The position numbers and the translations under genes were made by a program. From Streptomyces longwoodensis (GTDB lineage Bacteria > Actinomycetota > Actinomycetes > Streptomycetales > Streptomycetaceae): a stretch of 64,000 bases of DNA. How positions within the stretch are numbered: the first letter of the stretch is position 1; each line of letters opens with the position of its first letter. The stretch covers positions 124,001 to 188,000 of the forward strand of contig NZ_KQ948550.1 in NCBI RefSeq assembly GCF_001514125.1, in the 5' to 3' direction. Shown here in pieces: positions 18,398-27,783 of the stretch. The notes under the pieces were generated by a model that saw nothing but the letters and a program-made list of their open reading frames with translations, did no database searches and was not told the origin of the DNA.

Positions 18398-19129
18398 ATG
18401 AGTGACGACGCCCCCACCACCGAGCCCGGCAGGATCCCGAACAAGGGCAAGCTGGCCAAGGACCTCAACGAGGTCATCCGCTACACGCTCTGGTCGGTCT
18501 TCAGGCTGAAGGACGTGCTCCCCGAGGACCGCTCCGGCTACGCCGACGAGGTGCAGGAGCTCTTCGACCAGCTCGCCGCCAAGGACGTCACGGTCCGCGG
18601 CACCTACGACGTCTCCGGGCTGCGCGCCGACGCCGACCTGATGATCTGGTGGCACGCGGAGACCAGCGACCAGCTGCAGGAGGCGTACAACCTCTTCCGC
18701 CGCACCCGGCTCGGCCGCGCCCTCGAACCCGTCTGGTCGAACATGGCGCTGCACCGCCCGGCGGAGTTCAACCGCTCGCACATCCCGGCGTTCCTCGCCG
18801 ACGAGACGCCGCGCGACTACGTCAGCGTCTACCCCTTCGTGCGCTCCTACGACTGGTACCTGCTGCCGGACGAGGACCGCCGCCGCATGCTCGCCGACCA
18901 CGGCAAGATGGCCCGCGGCTACCCCGACGTGCGCGCCAACACGGTCGCCTCGTTCTCGCTCGGCGACTACGAGTGGATCCTCGCCTTCGAGGCCGACGAG
19001 CTGTACCGCATCGTCGACCTGATGCGTCACCTGCGCGCCTCGGAGGCCCGCCGCCACGTGCGCGAGGAGGTGCCGTTCTACACCGGCCGCCGCAAGTCGG
19101 TGGCGGACCTGGTGGCCGGCCTCGCCTGA
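18398..19129 (+). CDS. hemQ: Coproheme decarboxylase (chlorite dismutase-like)
   Basis: Final enzyme of the coproporphyrin-dependent pathway: oxidatively decarboxylates two propionates of iron-coproporphyrin III with peroxide to give haem b. 243 residues of the chlorite dismutase-like fold. The segment [16 protein letters not shown] carries the Tyr expected to form the reaction radical, and [12 protein letters not shown] carries the probable proximal His (assigned by family resemblance). ATG start with GAGAATGAGG upstream, in an operon with hemY. A strong hairpin follows. Confidence 0.95.
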   Translation: MSDDAPTTEPGRIPNKGKLAKDLNEVIRYTLWSVFRLKDVLPEDRSGYADEVQELFDQLAAKDVTVRGTYDVSGLRADADLMIWWHAETSDQLQEAYNLFRRTRLGRALEPVWSNMALHRPAEFNRSHIPAFLADETPRDYVSVYPFVRSYDWYLLPDEDRRRMLADHGKMARGYPDVRANTVASFSLGDYEWILAFEADELYRIVDLMRHLRASEARRHVREEVPFYTGRRKSVADLVAGLA

Positions 19130-19177
19130 GCGGCCGCGCGCGGGGCGGACCCGCCCGGGCGCGTACGGAACGGGTAC

Positions 19178-19209
19178 GGGGGAGCACCGGACGGGTCCGG
19201 TGCTCCCCC
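19178..19209. terminator. 14-bp perfect hairpin between convergent hemQ and peptidase genes
   Basis: GGGGGAGCACCGGA (19178-19191) pairs perfectly with 19196-19209 around a CGGG loop. It should stop transcription from both sides. Confidence 0.85.
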
Positions 19210-19212
19210 GCC

Positions 19213-20838
19213 TCACTTCGCCGGGGCGCGCGGTTCCGGCTCCGCGCGCCCGGCGCAGGCGGCCCGCCGCACCGGCAGCCGCCCCTCCAGGAGGTAGGCC
19301 TCCAGGTGGTCGTCGACGCACCGGTTGGGCCCGCCGGCGATGCCGTGGGTCCCGGCGTCCCGCTCGGTCACCAGCACCGAGCCCGCCAGGCGCCGGTGCA
19401 TCTCCAGCGCCCCCTGGTAGGGCGCGGCGGCGTCCCGCTCGGCGGCCAGGATCAGCGTCGGCGGCAGCTCGCCCGGCCCGGTCCGCACGTCCGCCGGCCG
19501 CTGCCGGGGCGCCGGCCAGTACGCGCACGGCAGGTTCGCCCACACGTTGTCCCACGTCTCGAAGGGCGCCACGCGCGCGAGCCGGGTGTTGTCGCGGTCC
19601 CACACCCGCCAGTCGGTCGGCCAGGGCGCGTCGTTGCACTCCACGGCCGTGTAGACGGCGCGGCCGTTCTCCGCCTCGGCGGCCGCCTCCCGCACCGGCC
19701 CGGCCTGGGCGACGAGCTGTTCCGGCCGGCCCCTGAGGTACTCCGACAGCGCCTCGGCGCGGTGCGGCCAGTAGTCGTCGTAGTACGTGGCCTGGAGGAA
19801 CGCGCCCTGGAGCTGGGCCGGTCCGACGGTGCCGCCCGCCGGTTCGGCGGCCAGCCGGTCCCGGGCCCGCTCGTAGCTGCGCTGCACCTCGTCCGGGGTG
19901 GCGCCGAGGCCGTACACGTCGTCGTGCCGGGCGACCCAGTCGCGGAAGTCGGCCCAACGGGCCTCGAACGCCGCCGACTGGGCGAGGTTGTCGCGGTACC
20001 AGATGTGCTCCGGGTCCGGGTCCACCGGCGCGTCGAACACCATCCGCCGCACGTGCGAGGGGAACAGCGTCGCGTACAGCGCGCCGAAGTAGGTGCCGTA
20101 GGAGGCGCCCATGAAGGTCAGCCGGTCCTCGCCCAGCGCGGCGCGCAGCACGTCCAGGTCGCGGGCGTTGTTCAGGGAGTGGTAGTGCCGCAGGGCGTCG
20201 CCGGAGCGCTCGGCACAGCCCCGCGCGTACGCCTTCGCCCGCGCCACGCGCTCGCGCTTGTACGCCGCGGACGGGTGGGTCGGCGCCGGCGCCGGGCCCT
20301 TGAAGAAGTGCCCGGGGTCCTCGCAGGACAGCGGGGCGGAACGGCCCACCCCGCGCGCGTCGTAGCCGACCAGGTCGTAGGCGGCGCCCAGGCGCTTCCA
20401 CTCGGGCAGCAGGCCGATCAGCGGGAAGTACAGCCCCGAGCCGCCGGGCCCGCCCGGGTTGAAGACCAGCGCGCCCTGTCGGGGGACGGGCCGCTCACCG
20501 GCCCGTGGGTCCTTGCCGGTGGCCTCGACCCGGCTGACGGTGAGTTCGATCTGCCGGCCGTCGGGGTGGGCGTAGTCCAGCGGCACGGTGACGGTGCCGC
20601 ACCGGATGCCGGCCGGCAGGTCCTCGGCGTCGGGGCAGGCGCCGAAGTCGATGCCGGTGGCGGCGGCGCGGGCGGCCGCGACCGCGGTGCCGTGCCGTTC
20701 GGCGACGCCGGTGGCCGCGGGGGATCCGGGGGAGACGGGGGATCCCAGGGAGACGGCGGGGGCGCCGGCCGCCGGGACGGCGGTGAGCGTGGACAGGAGC
20801 AGGGCTCCGGCGGCCGTGTGGAGGGCGGCAGCTCGCAT
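19213..20838 (-). CDS. Secreted alpha/beta-hydrolase, tripeptidyl aminopeptidase-like (S33)
   Basis: 541 residues with a cleavable signal peptide (first 27 residues, ending around AAG-APA). The hydrolase core has NPGGPGGSGLYF, YDLVGYDARGVGRS, the nucleophile elbow GASYGTYFGALYATLFP and the late catalytic region with AERDAAAP and GTHGIAGGPNRCVDD. The Cys-containing loop and C-terminal TAP domain match the SlpD/SlpE and tripeptidyl-aminopeptidase group of Streptomyces. Likely acts outside the cell on peptides. The start is the ATG after GAAGGGA; longer in-frame extensions lack support. Confidence 0.92.
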   Translation of the reverse strand: MRAAALHTAAGALLLSTLTAVPAAGAPAVSLGSPVSPGSPAATGVAERHGTAVAAARAAATGIDFGACPDAEDLPAGIRCGTVTVPLDYAHPDGRQIELTVSRVEATGKDPRAGERPVPRQGALVFNPGGPGGSGLYFPLIGLLPEWKRLGAAYDLVGYDARGVGRSAPLSCEDPGHFFKGPAPAPTHPSAAYKRERVARAKAYARGCAERSGDALRHYHSLNNARDLDVLRAALGEDRLTFMGASYGTYFGALYATLFPSHVRRMVFDAPVDPDPEHIWYRDNLAQSAAFEARWADFRDWVARHDDVYGLGATPDEVQRSYERARDRLAAEPAGGTVGPAQLQGAFLQATYYDDYWPHRAEALSEYLRGRPEQLVAQAGPVREAAAEAENGRAVYTAVECNDAPWPTDWRVWDRDNTRLARVAPFETWDNVWANLPCAYWPAPRQRPADVRTGPGELPPTLILAAERDAAAPYQGALEMHRRLAGSVLVTERDAGTHGIAGGPNRCVDDHLEAYLLEGRLPVRRAACAGRAEPEPRAPAK

Positions 20839-20952
20839 CGCGGGTCCCTTCGGTGCGCGGCGGCGACAGAAGGGATGGTTGGTGCGCAGAGGGGGCGAGG
20901 CAAGCACCGTCGGCGGGTGTCGGCGCCGATGCCCCCCGTACGCCCCCCGCGC

Positions 20953-21016
20953 ACGCCGCGCGTCGGTCGCGCCGCGCGTCCGTCGTGCCGCGCGTCCGGC
21001 GTGCCGCGCGTCAGTC
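20953..21016. repeat. Four tandem 16-bp units overlapping a stop codon
   Basis: Units starting at 20953, 20969, 20985 and 21001, consensus GTGCCGCGCGTCCGTC with one to three differences each. The last unit contains the stop codon of the TIGR04222 gene, so the array forms that gene's immediate 3' end. Confidence 0.8.
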
Positions 21017-21793
21017 CCGCTCGTACGCCTCGCGGTGGGCGAACGCCGCCCGCAGCTCCGGCCCGCCGACCGCGCGGACGCCCCGGACGGCCACCGAGGT
21101 CAGGAAGGACTGGTCGTCGCCCGCGCCGCGGTGCCGGGCCAGCGCGCCCAGCAGCCGCTGCCCGGCCGGGGAGGCCCAGGGGGCGTACGGACCCGCCTCG
21201 CCGCGCGCGATGACCAGGCAGCCCAGCGTGAGGGCGAGCGGCAGCGCGAACCACAGGGCGACCAGCGAGCGGGGCGGCTCGGAGCCGCCCGGCGTCAGCA
21301 GCGCCGCCGTGCCCAGCGCGAGCACGGCGACGGCGGCGGCCCGCACCTGGCGCACGCCCGCCGCGACGTTCGTCCGCGCCCCGGCGGGCACCGCGAGCCC
21401 CGCGCCGACCAGCCGGTCGGCGAGGCCGCGCACGGCGTCGGCGGCCGCCGCGGCGGCGCGCACGGGCGCGATGCGGGACTGGCCCCCGGGCCCGATGGCC
21501 CCTATGACGGACCGCTCCATCTCGTCGCGGCCGCGCGGGTCCACGACGGTGGCCCAGCCGGTGTGGGCGAGCAGCAGCCGGCGCTGCCGCGCCATCGCCA
21601 CCATGGTCAGGTCGGCGACCCGGGCCGGACCGCCGGACAGGAACGCGGCCTCGTAGAGCGTCAGGTCGTGGGCGCGGCCCGCGCCCGCGTCGCGCCGCTC
21701 GAGCGCGGCGGCGCGCACGGCGGCCAGGCACAGCCGGGCGCACGCCGCACCCGCGACGGCCCAGGCGAGCACCAGCAGGAGGACCCAGAGCAT
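21011..21793 (-). CDS. TIGR04222 domain membrane protein
   Basis: 260 residues. One hydrophobic segment at the N-terminus and two central ones (AAVAVLALGTAALL and LVALWFALPLALTLGCLVIA). The conserved stretch LTLYEAAFLSGGPARVADL defines the actinobacterial TIGR04222 family. Many relatives end in a low-complexity Gly/Cys tail; here the protein stops at FAHREAYERD with no Cys-rich tail. It lies directly downstream of a DUF692/MNIO gene, the partnership seen in other actinobacteria. ATG start; CATAGA about 12 bases upstream suggests a leaderless or promoter-proximal message. Confidence 0.82.
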   Translation of the reverse strand: MLWVLLLVLAWAVAGAACARLCLAAVRAAALERRDAGAGRAHDLTLYEAAFLSGGPARVADLTMVAMARQRRLLLAHTGWATVVDPRGRDEMERSVIGAIGPGGQSRIAPVRAAAAAADAVRGLADRLVGAGLAVPAGARTNVAAGVRQVRAAAVAVLALGTAALLTPGGSEPPRSLVALWFALPLALTLGCLVIARGEAGPYAPWASPAGQRLLGALARHRGAGDDQSFLTSVAVRGVRAVGGPELRAAFAHREAYERD

Positions 21794-21916
21794 GCGGTGT
21801 TTCTATGCCAGGAACACCCCTCGTGGCCATGCCCTGTTCGCCATGCGGACACGAGGTCGCGGTGGTGTGACGATCCGGTGGGGCTCGCGGGCCGGCCCAG
21901 GGGGCGTCCCGCGCCG

Positions 21917-23290
21917 CTAACGGCGCATCAGCACCCGTCCCATGCGGGCCACGCGCGCCACCCGCGACCGCCGCCGGGGCGCGGGACCCGACCGGTCCAG
22001 CCACCACTCCCGCAGCTCCCGCTCGGCACGCCCTTCCGCCAGGCCCCCGCTCAGCAGGGCCCACTCCGCGAAGTCCAGCGCGTCCTGGCGGTAGCCGCCG
22101 CGCATCGGACGGGTCTGCGCGTACGACAGGAACGCCGGCCGGTACGCCGTTCCCAGCACCGCCGGGAGCTCCGGCGCCACCTTCGCCACCACCCCCGCCC
22201 GCTTGGCCGCCAGGGCCCGCGCCTGGATCCCGAGCCGCGTCCGGTCGAAGCCCTCCGGCACCGGCGTGCCCGCCACCAGCGCGGACAGCAGCGCGGTCTG
22301 CGCGAGCGCCACCCGCTCCCGGACCCGCTCTCCGGCCTCCTCGGCCTCCTCGGCCTCCCCGACGGTGCCGGGTGCCTCGGGCGCCTGCCCCGCGGCCGCC
22401 CCCCGTACCGCTTCGGCGGCCGTCCCCCGGGGCCCCTCGGCGACCGGCTCCGGACCCCGCGTCCGCGTCCCCGCCCGCACGGCCTCCCGGATGGCCGTCA
22501 ACTCCCGCTCCAGCTCGCCCGCTCCGGGGAAGTCCTCGTCCCGCTCCAGGAGCACCCCGGGCGGTGTCACGCGGGAGGCGAGGTCGGTCAGGATGTCGAG
22601 GACCGGGCGCGGCACCGGGTGGGCGTGGCTGTCGTGCCAGACGCCGTCCTTCTCGACCCCGCCCGCGACGTGGACGTACGCGATGGCCTCCACCGGCAGC
22701 TCGGCGAGCGCCTTGGCCGGGTCCTCGCCGCGGTTGACGTGGTTGGTGTGGAGGTTCGCGACGTCGATCAGCAGCCGTACGCCGGTGCGCTCGACCAGCT
22801 CGTACAGGAACTGACCCTCCGTCATCTCCTCGCCGGGCCAGGAGATCAGCGCGGCGACGTTCTCCACGGCGAGCGGCACCGGCAGGGCCCGCTGGGCGAT
22901 GCGGACGTTCTCGCAGAGGACGTCGAGGGCGTCCCGGGTGCGCGGCACCGGCAGCAGGTGGCCGGCCTCCAGCCGCGCCGACGCGGTGAGCGGGCCGCCC
23001 GCCCGGACGAACGCGATGTGCTCGGTGACCAGCGGGGCGCCGAGCGCCTCGGCCCGCTCGGCGAGCGCGGCCAGCCGCCCCTCGTCGGGCCGCTCGGCGC
23101 CGCCCAGGCCGAGCGAGACGCCGTGCGGCACGACCGTGACCCCGCGCTCGCGCAGCCGCACCAGCGACTCGGGCAGGTGGCCCGGGCAGAGGTTCTCGGC
23201 GACCACCTCGACCCAGTCGACGCCGGGCATCCGCTCCACCGCGTCCGCGATCTCCGGCCGCCAGCCGATGCCGGTCCCCAGTCGCACCAT
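21917..23290 (-). CDS. DUF692/MNIO family enzyme with C-terminal partner domain (SCO6045-like)
   Basis: 457 residues. Residues 1-290 are a TIM-barrel DUF692 domain (multinuclear non-haem iron oxidase; relatives include MbnB, TglH and bufferin-modifying enzymes). Candidate metal ligands are in [49 protein letters not shown] and LERDEDFPG. After an acidic/Ala linker, residues about 330-430 ([17 protein letters not shown] onward) form a helical domain that may recognise a partner. MNIOs oxidatively modify Cys or other residues of peptides, but no clear precursor peptide is seen nearby. ATG start after GGAGGAGGGG. Confidence 0.85.
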   Translation of the reverse strand: MVRLGTGIGWRPEIADAVERMPGVDWVEVVAENLCPGHLPESLVRLRERGVTVVPHGVSLGLGGAERPDEGRLAALAERAEALGAPLVTEHIAFVRAGGPLTASARLEAGHLLPVPRTRDALDVLCENVRIAQRALPVPLAVENVAALISWPGEEMTEGQFLYELVERTGVRLLIDVANLHTNHVNRGEDPAKALAELPVEAIAYVHVAGGVEKDGVWHDSHAHPVPRPVLDILTDLASRVTPPGVLLERDEDFPGAGELERELTAIREAVRAGTRTRGPEPVAEGPRGTAAEAVRGAAAGQAPEAPGTVGEAEEAEEAGERVRERVALAQTALLSALVAGTPVPEGFDRTRLGIQARALAAKRAGVVAKVAPELPAVLGTAYRPAFLSYAQTRPMRGGYRQDALDFAEWALLSGGLAEGRAERELREWWLDRSGPAPRRRSRVARVARMGRVLMRR

Positions 23291-23455
23291 GGTCCCCTCC
23301 TCCTGCCCTGCCCCCTCCGTGGTGAACGGGGTATGGCCCCGCCGCACGGCGGCGAACCGCCCCGCGGGCACCTTCAGAGGAACATTTGAGGTTGGCGCCG
23401 GGGCCGGGCGCCCGCCCGGGGGACCGGACGGCTCGCCTCCGGCGGGCCGGTGCGT

Positions 23456-24172
23456 TCAGCGCAGGGCCGGGTGGTCGGCCACCACCGTGCAGGAGCCCGG
23501 TGCGATTTCCGTGAAGCCGGCGTCCCTGACCAGCGGCAGTCCGCTCCCGGTCAGTTCCTGCCAGCGCTCGGGGGCGGCGGTGCGCACGGCGAGCGGGAAG
23601 CCGGCCTCGCGCCAGGCCGTGCGCTCCGGCTCCGGCAGTTCCCACCAGGCCAGTTGCGCCCCGTGCCCGGCCTGGGCCATCGCCTTGCCCGCGGACATCT
23701 CCAGGTCGGGGTTGAGCCACAGCACCGGCACCCCGGGGTCCGCCGGGTCCGGTGCCGCGGGGTCGTCGAGGTCGGTCCCGGAGACCTGGAGCCGGGCCAG
23801 GTCCTTCGGCCAGCCGTCCAGCGGCACCGGCGGGAACACCCGCACCTCGGCCGACTTCCCCGTCACGGTGATCCCGGACAGGGCCTCGGCCCGCCGCCAC
23901 TCGGCGCCCCGGGCCCGCCGGACGACCTTGCGGATCCGCGCGTCCTGCCAGTCCCGCACCGCCTCGGCCCACTCGCCGTCCCCGGCGGAGCGCGCGTCGC
24001 TCAGGATCACCAGGACGGCCCGCGCGGCGGTCTCCAGGGCGTCGGTGCGGGCGGGGGGCGCCGCCTTCTCGATCCGTACGACCATCGGCAGCACGAACTG
24101 CGGGGCGCGGTCACGCTCCTCGGCGGTGTGCCGGAACGGGCCGTCGGCGGGGGTGGGGTAGGCGTCGCTCAC
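23456..24172 (-). CDS. Peptidyl-tRNA hydrolase II (PTH2)-like protein
   Basis: 238 residues. The C-terminal 110 residues carry the PTH2 hallmark MSAGKAMAQAGHGAQLAWW and end in GFTEIAPGSCTVVA. The N-terminal 120 residues are an extension with charged helices (TARAVLVIL, WAEAVRDWQDARIRKVVRRARG) seen in actinobacterial forms. PTH2 enzymes release peptides from prematurely dropped tRNA, though Streptomyces also have the standard Pth, so the role here is unsure. GTG start, 16 bases after the zinc-ribbon gene. Confidence 0.8.
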   Translation of the reverse strand: MSDAYPTPADGPFRHTAEERDRAPQFVLPMVVRIEKAAPPARTDALETAARAVLVILSDARSAGDGEWAEAVRDWQDARIRKVVRRARGAEWRRAEALSGITVTGKSAEVRVFPPVPLDGWPKDLARLQVSGTDLDDPAAPDPADPGVPVLWLNPDLEMSAGKAMAQAGHGAQLAWWELPEPERTAWREAGFPLAVRTAAPERWQELTGSGLPLVRDAGFTEIAPGSCTVVADHPALR

Positions 24173-24188
24173 AGCGCCCCACCCTAGG

Positions 24189-24392
24189 TCAGCCCGAGCA
24201 GGCGGTGCGCTGTGCCTCCTGCCACTCGCACACCGGGCACAGCGTGACGCCCTTGTACGACTCCGGGTACTCCGTCGGCTCCCGGCACAGCACGCACTCC
24301 GCGTACGGCGGACCGTCGGCCTTCGGCGGGCGGGTGGCGTCGATCAGGCAGTACGTCTCGTCGGTGCGGGTGCCGTCCTTCTCCTCGCTCAT
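24189..24392 (-). CDS. Small zinc-ribbon protein
   Basis: 67 residues with two CxxC knuckles, CVLC (33-36) and CPVC (52-55), spaced as in a zinc ribbon. Hydrophilic, no signal. ATG start with GGAG upstream. Function unknown; it is probably co-transcribed with the PTH2-like gene. Confidence 0.75.
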   Translation of the reverse strand: MSEEKDGTRTDETYCLIDATRPPKADGPPYAECVLCREPTEYPESYKGVTLCPVCEWQEAQRTACSG

Positions 24393-24433
24393 GACTCCAG
24401 CGTAGGACGACCCGGAACCGGCGCGGGACGCGC

Positions 24434-25315
24434 TCAGCGGCGCGCCCCCGCGGTGCCGATCAGCTCGGAGACCTTCACGAAGCGGTAGCCGCGCCGGCGC
24501 AGCTCGGGCACCACCGAGCTGACCACGCGCTCCGTGGTGGGCGCGGCGCTGCGGGTGCAGTGCATGACCACCACGGACCCCGGCCGGACCCCGTCGAGCA
24601 CCTGCCGGGCCACCGCGTCCGCGTCCGTCGCGAAGGCGTCGCCGCTGACCACGTCCCACTGCACGGCCGTGACGCCGGTGCCGCTGACCGCGCGCAGCGC
24701 CCGCTGGTCGTAACAGCCGCCGGGGAAGCGGAAGTACGGCCTTGCGTCGGTGATCCCGGCCGCCCGGAACGCCGTGTACGCCCGCTCCACGTCGGCGCGC
24801 ATCCGGTCCTCGGGGACGGTCGGCAGGCCGTAGCAGTCGGCGGTGAAGGCGTAGTGGCTGTAGGAGTGGTTGGCGACCTCGAAGAGCGGGTCGTGGCCGA
24901 GGGCGCGGGCCTGGTCGGGGTACTGCTCCGCCCACCGGCCGGTCATGAAGACGGTCGACGGCACCTTGAGCGTGCGCAGCGCCCGGATCAGGCCGGGGTT
25001 GTCGAAGTGCTCCCCGGCAGCGGCGCGCGGCCCCTGGTCGGCGGTCATGTCGGCGTCGAAGGTGAGCGCGACCGTCCGGCCCGCGGTGCGGGACGCGTGC
25101 GCGAACACGGGCGTGAGCCCCGCCGGTCCCGGCGCCAGCGTGGGCGGCCGGGACGGCGCGAGCGGGGCGGGCGGCGCGGCGGAGGCCCGGGCGGGGCGCG
25201 GCGCGTGCGGTGCGGGGGCGGCGCCGGGCCCCGGTGCGGTGCCGCAGGCGGCGAGGGTGGCGCCGAGGGCGCAGAGGGCGGTGAGCACCGCGAGACGGCG
25301 TACGGAAACGATCAC
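24434..25315 (-). CDS. Polysaccharide deacetylase lipoprotein (NodB domain, CE4)
   Basis: 293 residues. Signal peptide with lipobox LAAC (about residue 24), then a Pro/Ala-rich linker to about residue 65. The NodB domain has motif 1 as ALTFDADMT (the usual second Asp position is Ala-Asp), motif 2 HSYSH with both metal His, motif 3 RFPGGCYD, and a late VVMHC. This arrangement is found in exported carbohydrate deacetylases acting on cell-wall or exopolysaccharide. GTG start. The enzyme should sit on the outer face of the membrane. Confidence 0.88.
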   Translation of the reverse strand: MIVSVRRLAVLTALCALGATLAACGTAPGPGAAPAPHAPRPARASAAPPAPLAPSRPPTLAPGPAGLTPVFAHASRTAGRTVALTFDADMTADQGPRAAAGEHFDNPGLIRALRTLKVPSTVFMTGRWAEQYPDQARALGHDPLFEVANHSYSHYAFTADCYGLPTVPEDRMRADVERAYTAFRAAGITDARPYFRFPGGCYDQRALRAVSGTGVTAVQWDVVSGDAFATDADAVARQVLDGVRPGSVVVMHCTRSAAPTTERVVSSVVPELRRRGYRFVKVSELIGTAGARR

Positions 25316-25391
25316 CGCATGACCATACGAGTGTGATCGTCGTACCGGCGTGACCGCCCGGGCGGCCCTCCGCGGGCGTCACCCCCGTGGC

Positions 25392-26765
25392 TCAGCCGTG
25401 CCAGGGACCCGTCACGGCGAACGTGGTGCCGGGGGTGTAGCAGTTGACGAACATCGTGCGCCCGTCGGGGGAGAAGGTGACCCCGGCGAACTCGCCCCAC
25501 TCCGGCTGCTCGGCGGTGCCGATGTTCTGGGCGTTGCGCGCCATCGCGTAGACCTCACCGCGCCGGGTGACGCCGAAGACGTGCTGGGCGCCGTTGCCGT
25601 CCTCGCAGACCATCAGGCCGCCGCTGGGGGCGAGGCAGATGTTGTCGGGGGACTCGCCGGGCAGCTGCACGTCCGTGCCGGGGCCGAAGACCACCACCAG
25701 GGTGAGGCGGTGGTGGTCGGGGTCGTAGCGCCAGATCTGGCCGAAGTGGTCCGCGGCCGAGCCGTCGGCACCCCGCGCGAACGACGACACGAAGTACACC
25801 GAACGGCCGCCCCAGTAGCAGCCCTCCAGCTTCTGCGCGTGCGTGATGCCGCGCGGCCCGAAGTCCTGGAGGCGCACGGGCGTGCCGAGGGCGAGGGGGT
25901 CGGGCACGTCGACCCACTCGACGCGGTCGAAGGTGGTGCCGGTCTCCTGGATGGAGGACAGGTCGGGCACGTCCGGCACGCGCAGGGCCTGGAGCCGTCC
26001 GCCGGCCCGCAGCGAACCGAGGCCGCCGAGCGGCTTCTCGGGCAGGAAGCGGTAGAACAGGCCGAACGGCTTCAGGAACGCGTCCTCCGTCTCGTAGACG
26101 ACGCCCCGGCGCGGGTCGACGGCGATCGCCTCGTGCTGGAAGCGGCCCATCGCGGTCAGCGGGACGGCGCCGGAGCGGTGCGGGTCCGCGCCGTCGACCT
26201 CGAAGACGAAGCCGTGGTCCTTGGTGTAGCCGTTGGTGCCGGCCCGGTCCTCGGTCTCCTCGCAGCTCAGCCAGGTGCCCCAGGGCGTGGGCCCGCCCGC
26301 GCAGTTGACGGCGGTGCCGGCGAGGGCGACCCGCTCCGACACCACCTCGCCCCGGGCGTCCAGGGCGAGGGCGGTACAGCCGCCCTTGCCGGCGGGGTCG
26401 TAGGTCAGGCCGTCGGTCACGGGGACGGGGATCCGGGCGTCGACGCGGTTCTCGTGGTTGCGGACCAGATGGACGCCGCCGCGGCCGTGGCGGCCGGCGA
26501 AGGCGGCCATGCCGTCGTGGTGCGAGGGGACCGGGCCCTCGCCGGAGCGCAGCGGGTCGCCCTCGCGGGACAGCACCCGGTAGCGGAATCCTTTCGGCAG
26601 GTCGAGCAGGCCGTCCGGGTCGGGGACGAGGGGACCGTAGCCGGTGCGGCCGAGGGGCTGCGCGGCGGCGGTGCCCGCGAAGAGCTCGGCGAGGGCTCCG
26701 CCGAACACGATGCCGGCTCCCACGGCACCGGTGCGGGCGAGCAGTTGACGACGGGTCGCGGACAT
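25392..26765 (-). CDS. PhoX-like alkaline phosphatase (DUF839), Tat-exported
   Basis: 457 residues. The N-terminal SATRRQLLARTGAVGAG is a twin-arginine-type signal followed by a hydrophobic stretch ending AAAQP. Beta-propeller DUF839 features include LVRNHENR, CAGGPTPWGTWLSCEET, GRFQHEAIAVDP, YFVSSFARGADG and DNICLAPSGGLMVCEDG, which hold the Ca/Fe ligands in PhoX. Releases phosphate from organic esters outside the cell. ATG start with GGAAGG upstream. No obvious PHO box was verified. Confidence 0.87.
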   Translation of the reverse strand: MSATRRQLLARTGAVGAGIVFGGALAELFAGTAAAQPLGRTGYGPLVPDPDGLLDLPKGFRYRVLSREGDPLRSGEGPVPSHHDGMAAFAGRHGRGGVHLVRNHENRVDARIPVPVTDGLTYDPAGKGGCTALALDARGEVVSERVALAGTAVNCAGGPTPWGTWLSCEETEDRAGTNGYTKDHGFVFEVDGADPHRSGAVPLTAMGRFQHEAIAVDPRRGVVYETEDAFLKPFGLFYRFLPEKPLGGLGSLRAGGRLQALRVPDVPDLSSIQETGTTFDRVEWVDVPDPLALGTPVRLQDFGPRGITHAQKLEGCYWGGRSVYFVSSFARGADGSAADHFGQIWRYDPDHHRLTLVVVFGPGTDVQLPGESPDNICLAPSGGLMVCEDGNGAQHVFGVTRRGEVYAMARNAQNIGTAEQPEWGEFAGVTFSPDGRTMFVNCYTPGTTFAVTGPWHG

Positions 26766-26858
26766 GCGGGGACAACCTTCCTGCTGGCGGACAGGGACGG
26801 TGATCCCGTCGTGTCTACCACCCGGTGCGCGCCCCGGGAACCACGCCCGGCGCCCGTG

Positions 26859-27650
26859 TCACGGCCCGGCGGGTGGTGGGGGAGGCGGCTGCTGCTGGGC
26901 CTTCTCCAGGAACCGCAGCAGCTCCACGGGGAAGGGCAGGACCAGGGTGGAGTTCTTCTCGGCGGCCACCGCGACCACCGTCTGGAGCAGCCTGAGCTGC
27001 AGGGCGGCCGGCTGGTCCGACATCTCCTTGGCGGCCTCGGAGAGCTTCTTGGACGCCTGGAGCTCGGCGTCGGCGTTGATGATCCGGGCCCGGCGCTCGC
27101 GGTCGGCCTCCGCCTGGCGGGCCATGGACCGCTTCATCGACTCCGGCAGCGACACGTCCTTGATCTCGACCCGGTCGATCTGCACGCCCCAGCCGATCGC
27201 CGGGCTGTCGATCATCAGCTCCAGGCCCTCGTTGAGCTTCTCCCGGTTGGACAGCAGGTCGTCCAGTTCGCTCTTGCCGATGATGGAGCGCAGCGAGGTC
27301 TGGGCCATCTGCGAGACCGCGAAGCGGTAGTCCTCGACGTTGACGATCGCCGCCGCCGCGTCCACGACCCGGAAGTACACCACCGCGTCCACCCGCACGG
27401 TGACGTTGTCGCGGGTGATGCCTTCCTGCGCGGGGATCGGCATCGTCACGATCTGCAGGTTGACCTTGCGCAGCCGGTCCACCGCGGGGATCACCGTGGT
27501 GAAGCCCGGTGAGCGCACGTCGCCGACGACGCGGCCCAGCCGGAACACCACCCCGCGCTCGTACTGCTTGACCACCCGGGCGCCCGCCACGAGGTACGCG
27601 ACCCCGCCGACGCCGACCGCGACGGCCGCCGTCACCAGTTCCTGGAGCAT
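26859..27650 (-). CDS. SPFH/Band-7 (stomatin-like) membrane protein
   Basis: 263 residues. One N-terminal membrane helix (VTAAVAVGVGGVAYLVAG), then a prohibitin/stomatin SPFH domain (YERGVVFRLGRV, PGFTTVIPAVDRL, TRDNVTVRVDAVVYFRV) and a coiled-coil region (AEADRERRARIINADAELQASKKL) ending in poly-Pro. Stomatins scaffold membrane microdomains. NfeD often accompanies them but is not present here. I start at ATG of MLQEL because AAGGAGG lies 5 bases before it; an upstream GTG would place the Shine-Dalgarno inside the gene. Confidence 0.92.
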   Translation of the reverse strand: MLQELVTAAVAVGVGGVAYLVAGARVVKQYERGVVFRLGRVVGDVRSPGFTTVIPAVDRLRKVNLQIVTMPIPAQEGITRDNVTVRVDAVVYFRVVDAAAAIVNVEDYRFAVSQMAQTSLRSIIGKSELDDLLSNREKLNEGLELMIDSPAIGWGVQIDRVEIKDVSLPESMKRSMARQAEADRERRARIINADAELQASKKLSEAAKEMSDQPAALQLRLLQTVVAVAAEKNSTLVLPFPVELLRFLEKAQQQPPPPPPAGP

Positions 27651-27783
27651 GACGACCTCCTTCACCCGAGCCCCGAGGTGGATGTCCGCTCTGCCACGAT
27701 ATGCCCGCCCTCTGGTCCGGGGCCACGCCCCCCTGCCCGGGACCGGACGGCGGGCGCGGCCCCCCTCGCTCAGCCCAGGGCGG

